A DNA stretch of 64,000 nucleotides. It comes from Agroathelia rolfsii (Eukaryota; Basidiomycota; Agaricomycetes; Amylocorticiales; Amylocorticiaceae). Position 1 is the stretch's first letter. The number at the start of each line of letters is the position of its first letter. Made by a program: the position numbers and the translations under genes. Shown piece by piece: positions 34,871 to 46,723 of the stretch. The stretch covers positions 4,712,001 to 4,776,000 of the forward strand of contig JABRWF010000002.1 of NCBI GenBank assembly GCA_018343915.1, given 5' to 3'. Under the pieces are notes generated by a model. It was not told the origin of the DNA and did not search any database. It worked only from the letters and a program-made list of their open reading frames with translations.

Positions 34871-36116
34871 ACTCATTGTTTGCACACCACACTACAGATA
34901 AAATAACAAAATTATTGACGTACTTATACAAAATATATAAGATATTTGTGGGTAATGTAATCCCCAATATACATGCACACGATGAGAGACGGAATAATAA
35001 GATTAATATAATCTACAATAAGTATGTACGATGCTGCTTTGCCTTATTTAGTTTCCCCAACACTAGTAACCACAGAAACAGGACCATAAATGCTGGTGAA
35101 GTACATGTAGGATAACTCCCCAGTTTCCCTAGGTAGGTGATACTAGTAGTACATACGTAATGACAGTTAATCACATGTACTAACGCCTGTGAGCAGTCAT
35201 ACATAGCAAACATCGGAGTCTGCATAAGGAAAAGACTAAGATCTCCCTAGTGCCGAGGAATTCCTAAAGACCGGTTGTACTTGAGGAAAAAAAGCTTGAA
35301 ATGCTGTTTTCCTGACTCTGGTTGTAGGGACTATGAACTTGTCTTGTCCGCTCTGAACTTGCCTACACCGTGACTTGTAAAGTAAAGTAGCAGTACTTTT
35401 AAGTTTCAATAGCCATTGTTATCTGCTTTACTTGGACTTCTGGATACGTGACTTCTGCGGACTTAGGATCGTTGCAGAAATGGTCCGCAAGTTTGACGCA
35501 GCTGATTGAAAACAAGACGAACAAGACGAGGTTATTCGTGTAACCCAAAATCAATAGCTAGAGAGTTATGTTTACATGTCTAGCACCGTTTGTGGGAAAT
35601 CCATAACCTTCAAGTTTACTGTAAATGCTCCAATCCTGTTAGTGTAGTGCGGCAAATAATTATCTTATTTTCTATCCAATTCACCTTGCGAGGTAACCTG
35701 TGCTTACAATGTCTTGGTATCACTATCATCCATTTTACGGTATCTGAATTTTAAGTCGTGACTTTAACTACCTCTATGAAATTACTAAGATATGATGTCT
35801 CTATGAAAATATAATTAACCAAGATTTCGATTTCAATCAACAATTGACATGAATAAATTATGGTCTTTATTATATTTAAGGCCTTATGCTCAGTTTGAGA
35901 TCCGATGTGCATTACTTGATGATGCAAATAATGATACTATTGCCTACACTGGGTTTGAACTGCCTTCATTCAAGTTGATATAATTTTTCATCAATCAAGA
36001 TTATGAATTACGATGTGATCCCAGCGATTCCAACTTGAATGACCAAGTTTGCATACGTGTTGCTAACATATACCCCTAACTCGTGTTTCAAGTTCAAGTT
36101 TTGTATAACTTGAACA
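34871..36116. other. Intergenic region
   Basis: Very AT-rich, with no recognised gene. Repeated words based on TCAAGTT and CTTGAA occur near 35330-35480 and 35960-36110 but form no clear array. Confidence 0.45.
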
Positions 36117-38875
36117 GTGATTTCACAAGAGCATATCACCCACCCATCCCACTAGCCTTTACCTATTATGCTAGTACATGACTGTTTGCTTGGTAAAGGT
36201 GTGCAAGCTAACACTGGCAAACAACTCAGTGGTCACACCCTTTCCTCCGAGTCGTCATGTTACGGGACTCGGAGGGCTTTCTCGCCCATTCTAGTTCTGA
36301 GTCAGATCAGACGACTACCAGCTCTGAAAATACGTCTTATTCAAGTTCCTGGCATTGTCATTGCACGTCATCTGGGTCATCATTCATTGTGCTCTGCTTT
36401 TTACACACCATCTATATCTCGAAACGCGTATAGTCCCCCCCTTGACGGAAGAGTCAAATGCAATTTCAACCGTTATAACCGCCGCATCCCAATTACTTGT
36501 TTTTGTAACTGGTGGTTTTTCTAGAGTTTAGAATGTTAACTGATTCTATGTTGGTTTCTTAATTAGCTATTTGCATCCCTTTCGCTTCTCCTGACACAAC
36601 GGATCGCTCTGCGAAGGATATTGGGTGCTCAGTCATTCCTCACAGCAGTTCATGATAATGTAACCGCCTGGACAGGACTAGGATCCGCGTTGATGAAAAT
36701 ATTCTGTTCCAGCTGCTTTTTGGTCTACTACATTCATCACAATATATCTAGCTGCATTATCCGTCCTGCATATTACAACCCCATCGCTTCTTAGGATACA
36801 GCCATTTAACCACAAAATACAAAAAGCGATATCAACGAAACAATACTCCAATATCGATGCTACAAGTAGTAATGTCATGGGTCCAATCCCGTATGCTTTA
36901 ATCTTGTAATTCATTGAATTGTGCGACTAAACCACTCGATTAGGAATACTAATGGGTCGGGGTCCTGGGCGTTTGATTTTGAGAATCCAGTAAAAGTTCT
37001 CGCGGCCATGAACTTAATGGGAATAACCCCAACATTAGGACTACAGAATAACACACTCTGTGATGTCATCTCTGATAACAACGGACATGGGGATACTTTG
37101 ATCAATGCACTATCTTTTGAAGTCTCATGTGGCACCTTGCAGAATATGACTACTTCATGGATAGAGCCAAGCGCTACTATCGGAAGATACTGCCATAGTC
37201 TTGGAAAATACATCAATCTAGAATGACAATATCAAGACTATAGATGTACCTTTGCTGTTCCACTATATATGCATATACTAGGCAATGGTGTGCCGAGTCA
37301 CACCACTGGCATTTGGGATAGCGTCTGGTCTCCGGTGGGTAAATTCACAAACATAATTTGTGCCAGTCAGTCAAGGAAGAACTAACTTTTATCAACTTAA
37401 AGACCCTTGCTTTGATATTAAATCCTCCTTATTCTATCACCAGTCCTCTTTCGCAACATCGAGTTGCATTAACAACAGAGGATATCCTTATGGTCCTGCT
37501 GCCGTAAGTGGGCTTGTCATACTTTGAAAAGTTTGTTTCAGACTATTTCCTGAGTTGGTGATGACTCCTTCCGACTTCTTAGGCTATTCTCTTCACCTCA
37601 GGTATAATTTTTACCGATTCAAATCATTCCAATGGCTCTATGATACCTCTTGAGTATAACAATACTTCAAATATAAGACTAGGCATGTATTAACGAAATG
37701 CAGTTTAATTTTTATATCTAAAGATTTCTTATAGACATGCAGATTATAGGTTGCTCACCATCATACCAGAAGCACACAGCGTTGGTTGACGTTGAGACAA
37801 AACAAATGATATCATCTAACAAAAAACAAACAAAAAGTGAATCGGTGTGGTCAACATGGGAGCCTGAATTTCAGACGCCTACATTCAATTACACCAGCAC
37901 CCCAAACACCTTGTCTATGGTGGTGAGTTGCGCATATATATTCAGTCTCTCTTTGACTTACAGAAACCAGAATTTCTTGTGCGCAATGGCCCTACATTTT
38001 TCAGATAGACAGGGCTTGGACTAGCTCGCCCATCGGCTATGTTATAAGAACCCAATCTAACTCATTCTGTGTTTCTGAGAGCATACCCATCAAGAACGGT
38101 ATGTCCAATGCTGCCTTTCAGATAAGCTCGTGATTTTATCATTCTAGCAACTTGAAAACAGATTCATATTGCAGAACCTTCCCGGTTTCAATGGCTCTTC
38201 CTCTTACACTGGTTCTCTCCAAGATTTGGAGGATTGTATTGCTAGTATGACTGCAGCATATTGCTGGAGTGGTACGAAAGCTATTAATCAAATTTAGAGC
38301 GATGAAATATACGTAACGCTCTTTCCGAAAACTATGTTAGCCGTACAAATCATGCCAGAGAGTTTTCTTGGGAATGGGTCTTCTGATGGAGAAACTACAA
38401 TCACTCAGATGGATTTTAAGTATCGTCTTCGAGTAAGTTTCAGTTATTAATGTTCAAGCCAATGTGTACTCAATGTTGCAAAAAAAAAACTGAATGTGAT
38501 ACCGGTGAGTCAACATGAATTTTGGTCGAGCGTACGTCGTGCAAGTTAATGGATACATCTTTCCAGGTCACCACCGGCCTATTTGCTTCCTTATTACTCC
38601 TCCTAGTTTTCCTGGTTTTGGAAAGAGGATCCCCAAAGAAATTATCCGGACCCATTCGCAGCCTTGACCCGTTGCAAATGATTTGGATTAGTCAACAACA
38701 TCCCGAACCATTCCGGAAGATTGCTAATGTCCGCATCCCTTCAACAGAAGATCTTCGAAAGGCTGGCATGATCTATATGTGCCTAGACATCAGCCATCGA
38801 GATGCAATCGAGAGTGCAGAACTGTCAAAGGAGTGCAAGATGGAAGTAGGAGAAGATGGCAGGAATGAGATGTAA
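36117..38875 (+). pseudogene. Dead paralogue of the 684-aa membrane glycoprotein gene
   Basis: The whole exon series of the minus-strand gene at 44062-46723 can be followed here in the opposite orientation. Disabling changes are visible. The start codon position reads ATT. The first exon is out of frame upstream of the block LFKFLALSLHVIWVI. Exon 2 is about 11 nt shorter near 36690, shifting frame after WTGLGSAL. Exon 3 has an in-frame TGA at 37224..37226 where the paralogue has Trp in LDWEYQDY. One intron appears to use a GC donor (near 37680). Later exons remain open, including DMQIIGCSPSYQKHTALVDVE (in two parts DMQIIGCSPSYQKH and TALVDVE) and the final exon 38567..38875 with the C-terminal membrane helix. 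It is a full-length, non-processed duplicate that decayed in place. Confidence 0.82.
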
Positions 38876-39393
38876 AGCGCTTGTGCACCAATATTTTCCA
38901 AGACAGTAGAAATAATTTCATAATGATGAAAACAAACGACTCGATATGAGCAGAGAGTCTGAGCAGTTCATGTGATTGCAATATGATGTGTATCAGATGC
39001 CGTCATTGCGAACTGAAATTTTGTCAAGAAGTACAATGTATTAAATTTGGTGATATCCCAAGTCCAGTAGATCCAGGCGCCGCTTGCTTTTTATTGACGT
39101 GGAGGAGTACCTATAGACTTTTTTTCCTTTAAAAAGAAGAAGAAAAGAAACAGCTGCCCAAGTTCAAGTAGTAGCGCGATTGAGTCTGAGTGCAAAGTAG
39201 TCAGAAGACAAAGGTTGTGCCAATAGTCGGAACTTATTCAATCAGTCGCTCAACGAGTCTACCTAATGAAGGCAAGGTCGGAACCAGATGATCGCGTGTG
39301 TGATCAGAACGCGCATACGCTGGGGACGCGCAATCAGCCAAAGTCAATCCCACACCACCACTGTTTCCAACCTATCGTTGTGTTTCCTGTGTC
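38876..39393. other. Intergenic / UMP1 promoter
   Basis: 518 bp between the pseudogene and UMP1. No clear TATA box or proteasome-type control element recognised. Confidence 0.45.
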
Positions 39394-40096
39394 ATGGTAT
39401 ATACTACTTTATGATTCATGGCTACCCCCAAATAATAATAAGGGATACAGGAACCTTCTTTCCGCATAGTGCCCGCATCCACACCCAAATCAACGTCTGT
39501 CCGCGACACGGCAGGCAGTCTTGGGCTTCATGACACACTCGTCCACGGGCCGCGCAGTCTGGCTACAGAAGTAAGGACAGACAATGATTCAAGTCGCCTG
39601 CGTCAGCGCCTGGAGAGTGTACGTTCTTCATTATCTTTATTTTACAAGATGCGTAAAAGCACTCAATATCACGATTGCACATTATGTAGTGGGAAGAGAC
39701 CCAGGACAACCTAAAGCTGACAATGCAGCGCAATATCTACGGCCTACATGCGCCCGTGAGGATGCTCATGGAGCGCAAGCTGGTGTCTCATGTACGTAGT
39801 CAATGATCAGATGAATGTGCTGCTGTCTAATCGGTTACTTCGTTTTGACCCCTGTACCATTAGAACCCACATATGCCCGTCATGCCTCAGTCACAGTCAA
39901 ACCTCCATCTTGACATTCTCATGGGTCGTGACGAGTTTATTGAGACGCCAGATGTGTTCCTCGGCGCGATGCCAGGTAGGAGTGATGCTCTCCTCTAACA
40001 TTCCTTCCAATATCGATCACAACATATTTCCCAGGTATGCAAACATCTGTTTCGATGGATATTCACGACGATATGGAGAAGAAATTAAGGATGTAG
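39394..40096 (+). CDS. UMP1: UMP1/POMP proteasome maturation factor, 148 aa
   Basis: Exons: 39394..39396 (the ATG alone), 39451..39618, 39690..39791, 39864..39975, 40035..40096. Spliced, the product begins MEPSFRIVPASTPKSTSVRD and continues LGLHDTLVHGPRSLATEV. The Ump1 core follows: LKLTMQRNIYGLHAPVRMLME then RKLVSH. Next come SQSNLHLDILMGRDEFIE and the C-terminus MDIHDDMEKKLRM, both characteristic of the family. The length equals that of yeast Ump1. Ump1/POMP is a chaperone of 20S proteasome half-mers and is degraded by the completed proteasome. The intron between ATG and GAA is supported by a GTATAT donor and an ATACAG acceptor, and because the frame beginning EPSFRIVP has no other upstream Met. 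All introns are GT-AG and 54-72 bp long. Confidence 0.93.
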
Positions 40097-40773
40097 GGAC
40101 TTTTTCTTCTCGTTTACTTTGAAGTCGTAAACGCACGAGCGATATAGCATTGTAATATAAATATACTTTTCCAGAAACTGCTTGCTATAAACACATAATT
40201 CTTGGATAAAAGCCAGTTGATTCTGTATCATCGATTTATGCTTATAGCCATGTTGATGGGGTAAACAGGACACGAGACTTTTGGAACAATGGTGTTCTCC
40301 TATCAGTTTTCTGACTCGAATAACTAAAGCACCAAGTCGTCGCTTCCACAATTAAGACAATCGAACACCATTTTTAATTGCATTTCGATTTGATTACATC
40401 AATTGCAAGAGTGTTTTGTTTACAGGAGTTGTGAAGACTTACGAAAAGTCTGAGTCGCCCAACCCCGTCCAGGTCGGCGGCGCGTTCTTGCGCTGCTGTT
40501 GATTTCATACTTTCATCCACCACGCTGCACACACTATCGCCCGGCAGCCGGCTTTACTTTTCCTTTTAGTATCTTTCTCCCTTCCTCTGTCTGCTCTGTA
40601 AACATACGGCATTCCTTTTGTTGTGTCTATCAGCAACTGTGGAACTCTCTCGGTTTCTGTATCCCTCCTCGGCGATCTAATTTGCGCGGGGTGGACGCAA
40701 GTTCAAACTGAAGCACATACGCACGCACACATCTTAGCACGCACACGATCAAAATACTGCGATTTTTGGTACT
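40097..40773. other. Intergenic / promoter of the Myb/SANT-like gene
   Basis: 677 bp without a recognised gene. The last 150 bp contain CACAC and GCACG repeats just before the ATG. Confidence 0.45.
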
Positions 40774-43045
40774 ATGAGCGACGATAGCAAGAGCAAGCGC
40801 GATTCATGGAGTCACAGTTCGGAGGAGATCTTGATTCAGACGCTTGTAGCGGAAAAGAAGGCTGGCCGTCAGGCAAGGATCTCTTTCTTTCACACACCAA
40901 GAAACGCGTTTCTTGCCTCTCTCCGCTGAGGATGTGTTTAAAAAATCGTGATTGCTTACGTTGGGGCCTTTTTTCTTGGGGTGGCATTATTCGCATTCGT
41001 TATAGGGTGAAAGCGGTTGGAGAGCAGAGACATGGGTAACAGTTTTGCAAGCCATCGAAAACGCGGGTGAACCTCAGAAAACGGCGAAACAGTGTTCAGA
41101 GAAATGGCAGAGGGTGGGTCCCACAGTTCGGTATAAAATTCGTGACCATGTTGACAATCCTGTTTTTCTACCCGCTACGTCATGCATTGTTTGGAATTCT
41201 AATACTTTTTTACACAGATAAAAAAGGAATTCAAAATCGCCGAAAAGCTTCAACAGGAGCCCGGTTTCACTTGGGATGATAACTTAAAATCATTTCAGGC
41301 TGCTCCTGAAGTATGGGATGCCTATATTTCGGTGAGCAAAAGTTTCCTCCCTATTTTTGCTACAAGCCGTCCTTTTTTAAATACAGAAAGGGACGTATTC
41401 TTTCTGTCCCTCTTCCACACATAATATACCGAAAATCTCTGAATAATGTCATGCTAATTTCTTTAACAAAGGTCAATGACAAGGCAAAGGCATTTCGGAA
41501 AAGAGCATATCCGTTCTATCACGAAGTCGCCTATCTCAGCGAAGATTTCAACTCGAGGAAAGCTCACCAAGCTTTCAGGCCTTCTAATCTGATTCCGCCT
41601 CCGCCACCTCAGCACGCAGCAGCAGGGATGGGGGTACCGCCACCCATGGTGGCCCCCAACGGCGCCCAAACGGGGGACGCTATGATGCAAGCATTTGCGA
41701 ACCAAATCGCGCAGGCGAGTCAGGCAGCAGCAGCAGTCCCACAATCACATGCTCTTTCGTCTGCACCCGTCCCCGCATCCACTCCGCCGCCGCCGCCGTC
41801 GAACGAAAATGGTGTCGAAGAGAATGGCGGGGACGGGAACGAAGGAACTGTTCTTGCACCTGTGCCAACCCTGGTTCCGGTTCCTTCCACTCCTGCAACA
41901 GGCCCTCCGCTGCGCCAGTCACCTGCAGTAGCGGCATGGATGAACAGACCACCGCTCACGTTTATCACGACTCCAGGTCCTTCGGACAAGGTAAGTTGCC
42001 AAATTCACTCGTTCTTCGTCATCGGGACCAAAGACACCGATTCTGCAAGATGCCCATGACTTCGAGTTTCAAGACTCAGAATCAGACTCAGATAACGACA
42101 CAGTTTCGCCACTATTTCCCGCCTGCGCCTACATCGCAAACTCAGACGCTGCAAAAACGGAAGCGGGATGATAGTGATGCAGTTTCGGAGGATCCTGTTG
42201 TCATTACGAATGGAAATGGTAGCAGTAAGAATAAAAGTAATAGCCATGCCAACAGTCCCTTTATGACTGCAGCGGGGCCTTCGACGATCGCTACATTACC
42301 GAATATCGACCCGCGTTTGCACTCTGTCATACCGTCGGGTAGTATACCGAGTACACCTGTTACAGGCGCCCCCATCGCCACTTCGAATAACGACGGACTA
42401 TCATCACCACATCCCAGCGCTACCCTGACTCCCACCTCTGCTTCGTCATTTCATTCCCATTCGTACGCGCAACATCCACAAATACCACCACAATCACCAA
42501 CACCACATGCATTCTCCCCCACACCTACAATACCAGCGCCACCACATACATCACATTCCCAATCGCCCTCCCTCGTCCCGTCCTCTATATCCTCTTCTTC
42601 TTCCGCCTCTGCCCTCCCTTCTGCATCATCGACATCCTCATCAATAACGGCAACCGCAACGACATCTCCTTCCTCATCACTATCCCAAATCCAATCCTCG
42701 AATCGCGTCCGCGCGTTCAAGATCATCGCGACCGAAGAAGACCTGAGTGATCACGAGCTGGCGGCGGTACCGCGGATATTCAGAGATAGAGCCGAGCTGG
42801 CGGAGGAGTACATGTCATTCCCGCCCGCGAGGAAGAAGGCGCGGACGTTGTGGCTGAGGGCTGAGTTAGAGTGGGTTATGAGGCAAGGGGCGGGAGTGAA
42901 TGGTGGTGGTACAGGGAGTGGTGAGGAAACATCGAGGAATGGGAGTGGTGGTGGTCAACAGGAGCTGTCATCTGCTGGTCGTGCTGTTGGTATTAATGGT
43001 ACATCATCTAAAACGACTCCGGTGGCTGCACCGGCAAAGAGTTGA
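40774..43045 (+). CDS. Myb/SANT-like DNA-binding domain protein with low-complexity tail, 611 aa
   Basis: Exons: 40774..40872, 41006..41113, 41218..41331, 41472..41990, 42050..43045. The first intron is GC-AG (donor CAG/GCAAGG). Residues ~10-105 make a trihelix Myb/SANT-like domain: SWSHSSEEILIQTLVAEKKA, then GWRAETWVTVLQAIENAG, TAKQCSEKWQR, IKKEFKIAEKLQQEPGFTWD and APEVWDAYI, with the regularly spaced Trp residues of the fold, followed by AFRKRAYPFYHEVAYL. The rest is Pro/Ser/Thr/Gln-rich. A conserved-looking Arg/Glu-rich helix lies near the C-terminus (EDLSDHELAAVPRIFRDRA). Such proteins are numerous in Agaricomycetes, and many resemble domesticated transposase accessory proteins. It is probably a nuclear DNA-binding regulator; targets are unknown. 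A fragment of its 3' flank recurs at 47.23 kb. Confidence 0.85.
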
Positions 43046-44061
43046 CATGGTGTTTCTTCGTTCCCATACGTCCTCCCAGGGACTTATATCTACCAAGGAG
43101 TGGATTCAGTGGATTTGGAGAAACGTGTTGATTAAGTATTGGTATCTACATTAATTTCGGGCATACTTTCACTTTTTTCATTTATCTGCCCACTTGTTTG
43201 TCTCCTAACTTACTGCACGTCTTATTTTGTTTACCAAAAATACATCCCTATGTTCATCTTCTTGCTGTTGGTTCATTTGAGGATCGATGATGATACTATT
43301 ATTGCTTTTAGTACTGATAGCGGTAACTATAAGTTGCGTTACTTTGTCATAATACTAGAATTTACCCGTGCTACGCATGGCTGAAAATTCTTAGGTAATA
43401 CGAATAACCTTGTAAACTTATTTGAAATATAAAAATATGTAGTATCAATCAAAGGGATACTCAATCAATGTTAACACACTGGGAGGGTATATGCACCGTT
43501 CTCTTTCATAGGAATAGTAGTACCCATGCTTTGCACATGTGAAGCCTAAATCCCAGCGCACTGGAAACTGTGGGCCGTGCAGAGCACGGCCCCTGTAGCA
43601 CACCAGATGCAGCCATTGACTCAGGAAATTTGAATATCATAGATAATACCAGTTGCACAAATAGTTGAAACTGTAACAACAATAGGATGTATGCACAAAT
43701 AAGAGCTACCAAAAATATACCATTTAACCCAATGGATACGAATGGAAATGGTTGGAAATTTGATGCAATGGATAGAAAACTTTATGATGGATTAAAAGTT
43801 GATGACAATCTCATATAGCTTAATATTTATATAGTTGTTGCACGGAAGAAATTCAAAAAGCGATCATAACACCTGATCGCTAAGCAAAATGCTCCGAGTT
43901 GATTGACTATCTGTAAGAGAGATAAAGACGCAGCATATATTGATTGAGATCTACTTGTATATATACCAAGCCAACAATAAAATTTCATAAGAGAAAACGG
44001 GACGGAGTGCAAAACACGAACGGAACGACGACGCTTGCCAAGGCGGCTTAAACACCCGGAT
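43046..44061. other. Convergent 3' intergenic region
   Basis: About 1 kb between two converging genes, AT-rich, no gene seen. Its first part (43131-43195) is the source-like copy of a sequence repeated at 47231-47310. Confidence 0.5.
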
Positions 44062-46723
44062 TCAAATATTAACAGGTGAAATCAGCTCTAAATCATCTCT
44101 GGGACAAGTATCCATGCGTGTAAGGATCATACCAGCCACACGAAGATTCTCCGTCGATGAAAATCGGACGTCGGCTATATTCTGGAATAGCTCAGGATGC
44201 TGTTGACTAATCCAGATTATCTGTAACAGGTCAAGGCTACTAATGGGCCCAGATGGCTGCTTTAAGGATCCTCTGGTTATGATCAGGAAAGCAAAGAGAA
44301 GTGATAAGGAAGTAAAGGGGCCAACAACAACCTGGAGAAAGTGTACTCTTTAGTTGGCATAACTTCGATGTTAAGAAAATATAACGGGGACATACTGGTA
44401 TCAAATTAAGCTGTTATCCACAAAATTGTTGAGCACAGTTCCAAAGGTTCGAAGATATAGGTTACGAGCGCTTACTTTGAGATGGTATTTCAGAGTCAAT
44501 TCAGTAATTGTAGCTGTTCCATCGGAAGTTCCGTTTCCAAGAAAGTCATCCGGCGACATCTGTATGGCTATAAACAGAGGGTCTCAATTCACTCATATAC
44601 ACATGGAAGGCATTTCTAGCAGAAGCCTACCATTCCAGAAGTAGGCCGCAGTCATGCTAGCAAGAGCATTTTCTAGATCTTCCAAGGTGCCGTTGTAACT
44701 GAAATGTGCGCTTGCATTGTATCCAGGAAGGTGATCCAGCAAATATCTAGCTCAGAATTGTGACATGAAGAAGGAGGTTAAACGAGTGGTAATGCTTGAA
44801 TTTTAACGCACTGTTCTTGGACGGGTAGGTTTTTAGGAACACAGTAAATAGCTCCAAGCTCCTTGAGGCAGACCGTACCATCTATCCAATCAACGTTTGT
44901 TTCGAATATGGCAGGCCACTGTCAGCGCACATGTGAATGGCGGTTGCTAGAGTGTGTCCTATTCACTCACTATTGTAGAAATGTTATTAATAATAATATC
45001 TGTATCTTCGTCAAAAGTTTGAAAACCAGGCTGCCACAAAGACCAAATCGAGTTTTTTCTCATATTTCCTTCTCCAGATACTATCATTTGCCTTGTTTGA
45101 ATATCTACTATTGCTTCATGCTTTTGATAGGATAACGTGCATCCCATAATCTGCGTCTCTAAAAAAACCATCAATGCGTAGCAATCAAACACATTATCCT
45201 AGGTTCACACCTGCTAGTTTGTTTCCGGATATATCTTCCAGAGTGGGTATGATAGAGCCGCTGGAGTGATTTGAATCAGTAAAAATAATGCTTGAGGTAA
45301 TTATGAGGCTCTGTTCGTTAAACCCATTATGAAAATGCTGTGGCTTTGAGGACAAGAACTGTACCCTTACACTAGGGATATTAAATGATTGATCACCCTT
45401 TGTACATGCTGGGATAAGAGTGTTGTTCATATATTGGTAGTAGAACTGGGGCTTAATAGCATCGAGTTCTTTCTTGAAATCAATTGAGTACTAATTGTGT
45501 TGTCTTCCCACTCACCGTTTCCACAGAGTGATTTCTTTCCATCCATGAGTGGCAAAGGTGGTGGGATAGAAAGGCTACAAGAATAGTCCTGATATTCCCA
45601 GTCCAATTGGATATTTGGGGTGTTGCCAATGGAGCATGATGCAGGGAACACGCCCAGTAGGGATCCATTTATCCATGAAGCATTCATATTTTCAGGCCGC
45701 AGTGTCCCACACGAGACATCAAAGGTGAGGGCTATAACCGAAGTATTTCCAACGCCACTACTATTAGAAATAACATCATATAGTGTATTGTCATGAAGTC
45801 CAATCATCGGCGATACACTCAAATTTAGGAGACTCACGCCTCCCAGAGCCTCCGCCGTCGCCGCCCAATCATAGCTGTATCTGTTTCGGTCAGTTCAGAG
45901 TATATATTTGATAAATAACAATAAATCAAAGTCTTACATGTCGTTTACGATTGCAACCGATATACCAAGGTTAGAGTATTGCCCAGTTGGTATATCCTTC
46001 CGTACAATCTCGTTGAACGGCTGCAGGCTGAGCATCGATGGAGTTGTAACGTGTAAAATAGCCAATGCGGCAAGGTATACTGTGATAGATGTAGTAGACC
46101 AAACAGCAGAAGGGACCGAGTGTTGTCTATATAATGATGCCAATGCAGAGCCTAGTCCTGTCCAGGCTGTCATATGGTCATGAACCGCTGTGAGGAATGA
46201 ATTGGAATTGAGCAATTTTTGTTGGGCAACTCGCTGCGTGAGGAAAAGGGAGAGGGATGAAAATCCCTAGGTAAGAAGTCGTCGAGTCAACGCCAATGAA
46301 TATTTTGGACCCAAGAGAGGAGAATTTGCTTACAACGATAAATACTTGAGACACCGCGGTTATAACACTTGAAATCGTACCTGACTTTTCTGTCAGAGGA
46401 AGTACTATACGCGACTCAAGATCCAGAAGCTGTGTAGCCAGTAGAGTGCAATGAAGGACGACCCAAAAGATGTGTAGTGTCAAGGCCAGAAGTTTGGACC
46501 AAGTATAATTTCCAGTGATTACTTGATCTGGTCTGCTAGTGGTGGAGACCAGAGTGTTTTCCTTTGACAGAGAATCGCCGCAAACGAGAGACTCTGAGTG
46601 ATCATTAAATCGTTCCTGACTAGCGTGTAGACCTGAGCTGCGTGAGCCGAGAAGGTCATCGTTCGCAATCATCATAGGCGATAGCTGGTAAGACATAGTA
46701 GGAATAATGTGCTCTGTTGACAT
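44062..46723 (-). CDS. Agaricomycete membrane glycoprotein of unknown function, 684 aa, ten exons
   Basis: Exons (minus): 46334..46723, 45938..46266, 45516..45880, 45371..45468, 45211..45310, 44971..45158, 44812..44918, 44631..44746, 44476..44567, 44062..44331; all GT-AG and in frame. About 90 hydrophilic N-terminal residues precede several hydrophobic helices (LLALTLHIFWVVLHCTLLA, SSVITAVSQVFIVGF and TVYLAALAILHV). A long lumenal or outer domain of about 400 residues follows. It has many Asn-x-Ser/Thr sites (NLS, NSS, NTS, NAS, NGS) and Cys residues. Then come a single helix near the C-terminus (PFTSLSLLFAFLII) and a cytosolic tail with the motif SLDLLQIIWISQQHPEL. This architecture is a recurrent, unnamed family in mushroom genomes. 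The exon pattern is confirmed by the inverted, decayed copy at 36-39 kb. The function is unknown; a surface protein is likely. Confidence 0.85.
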
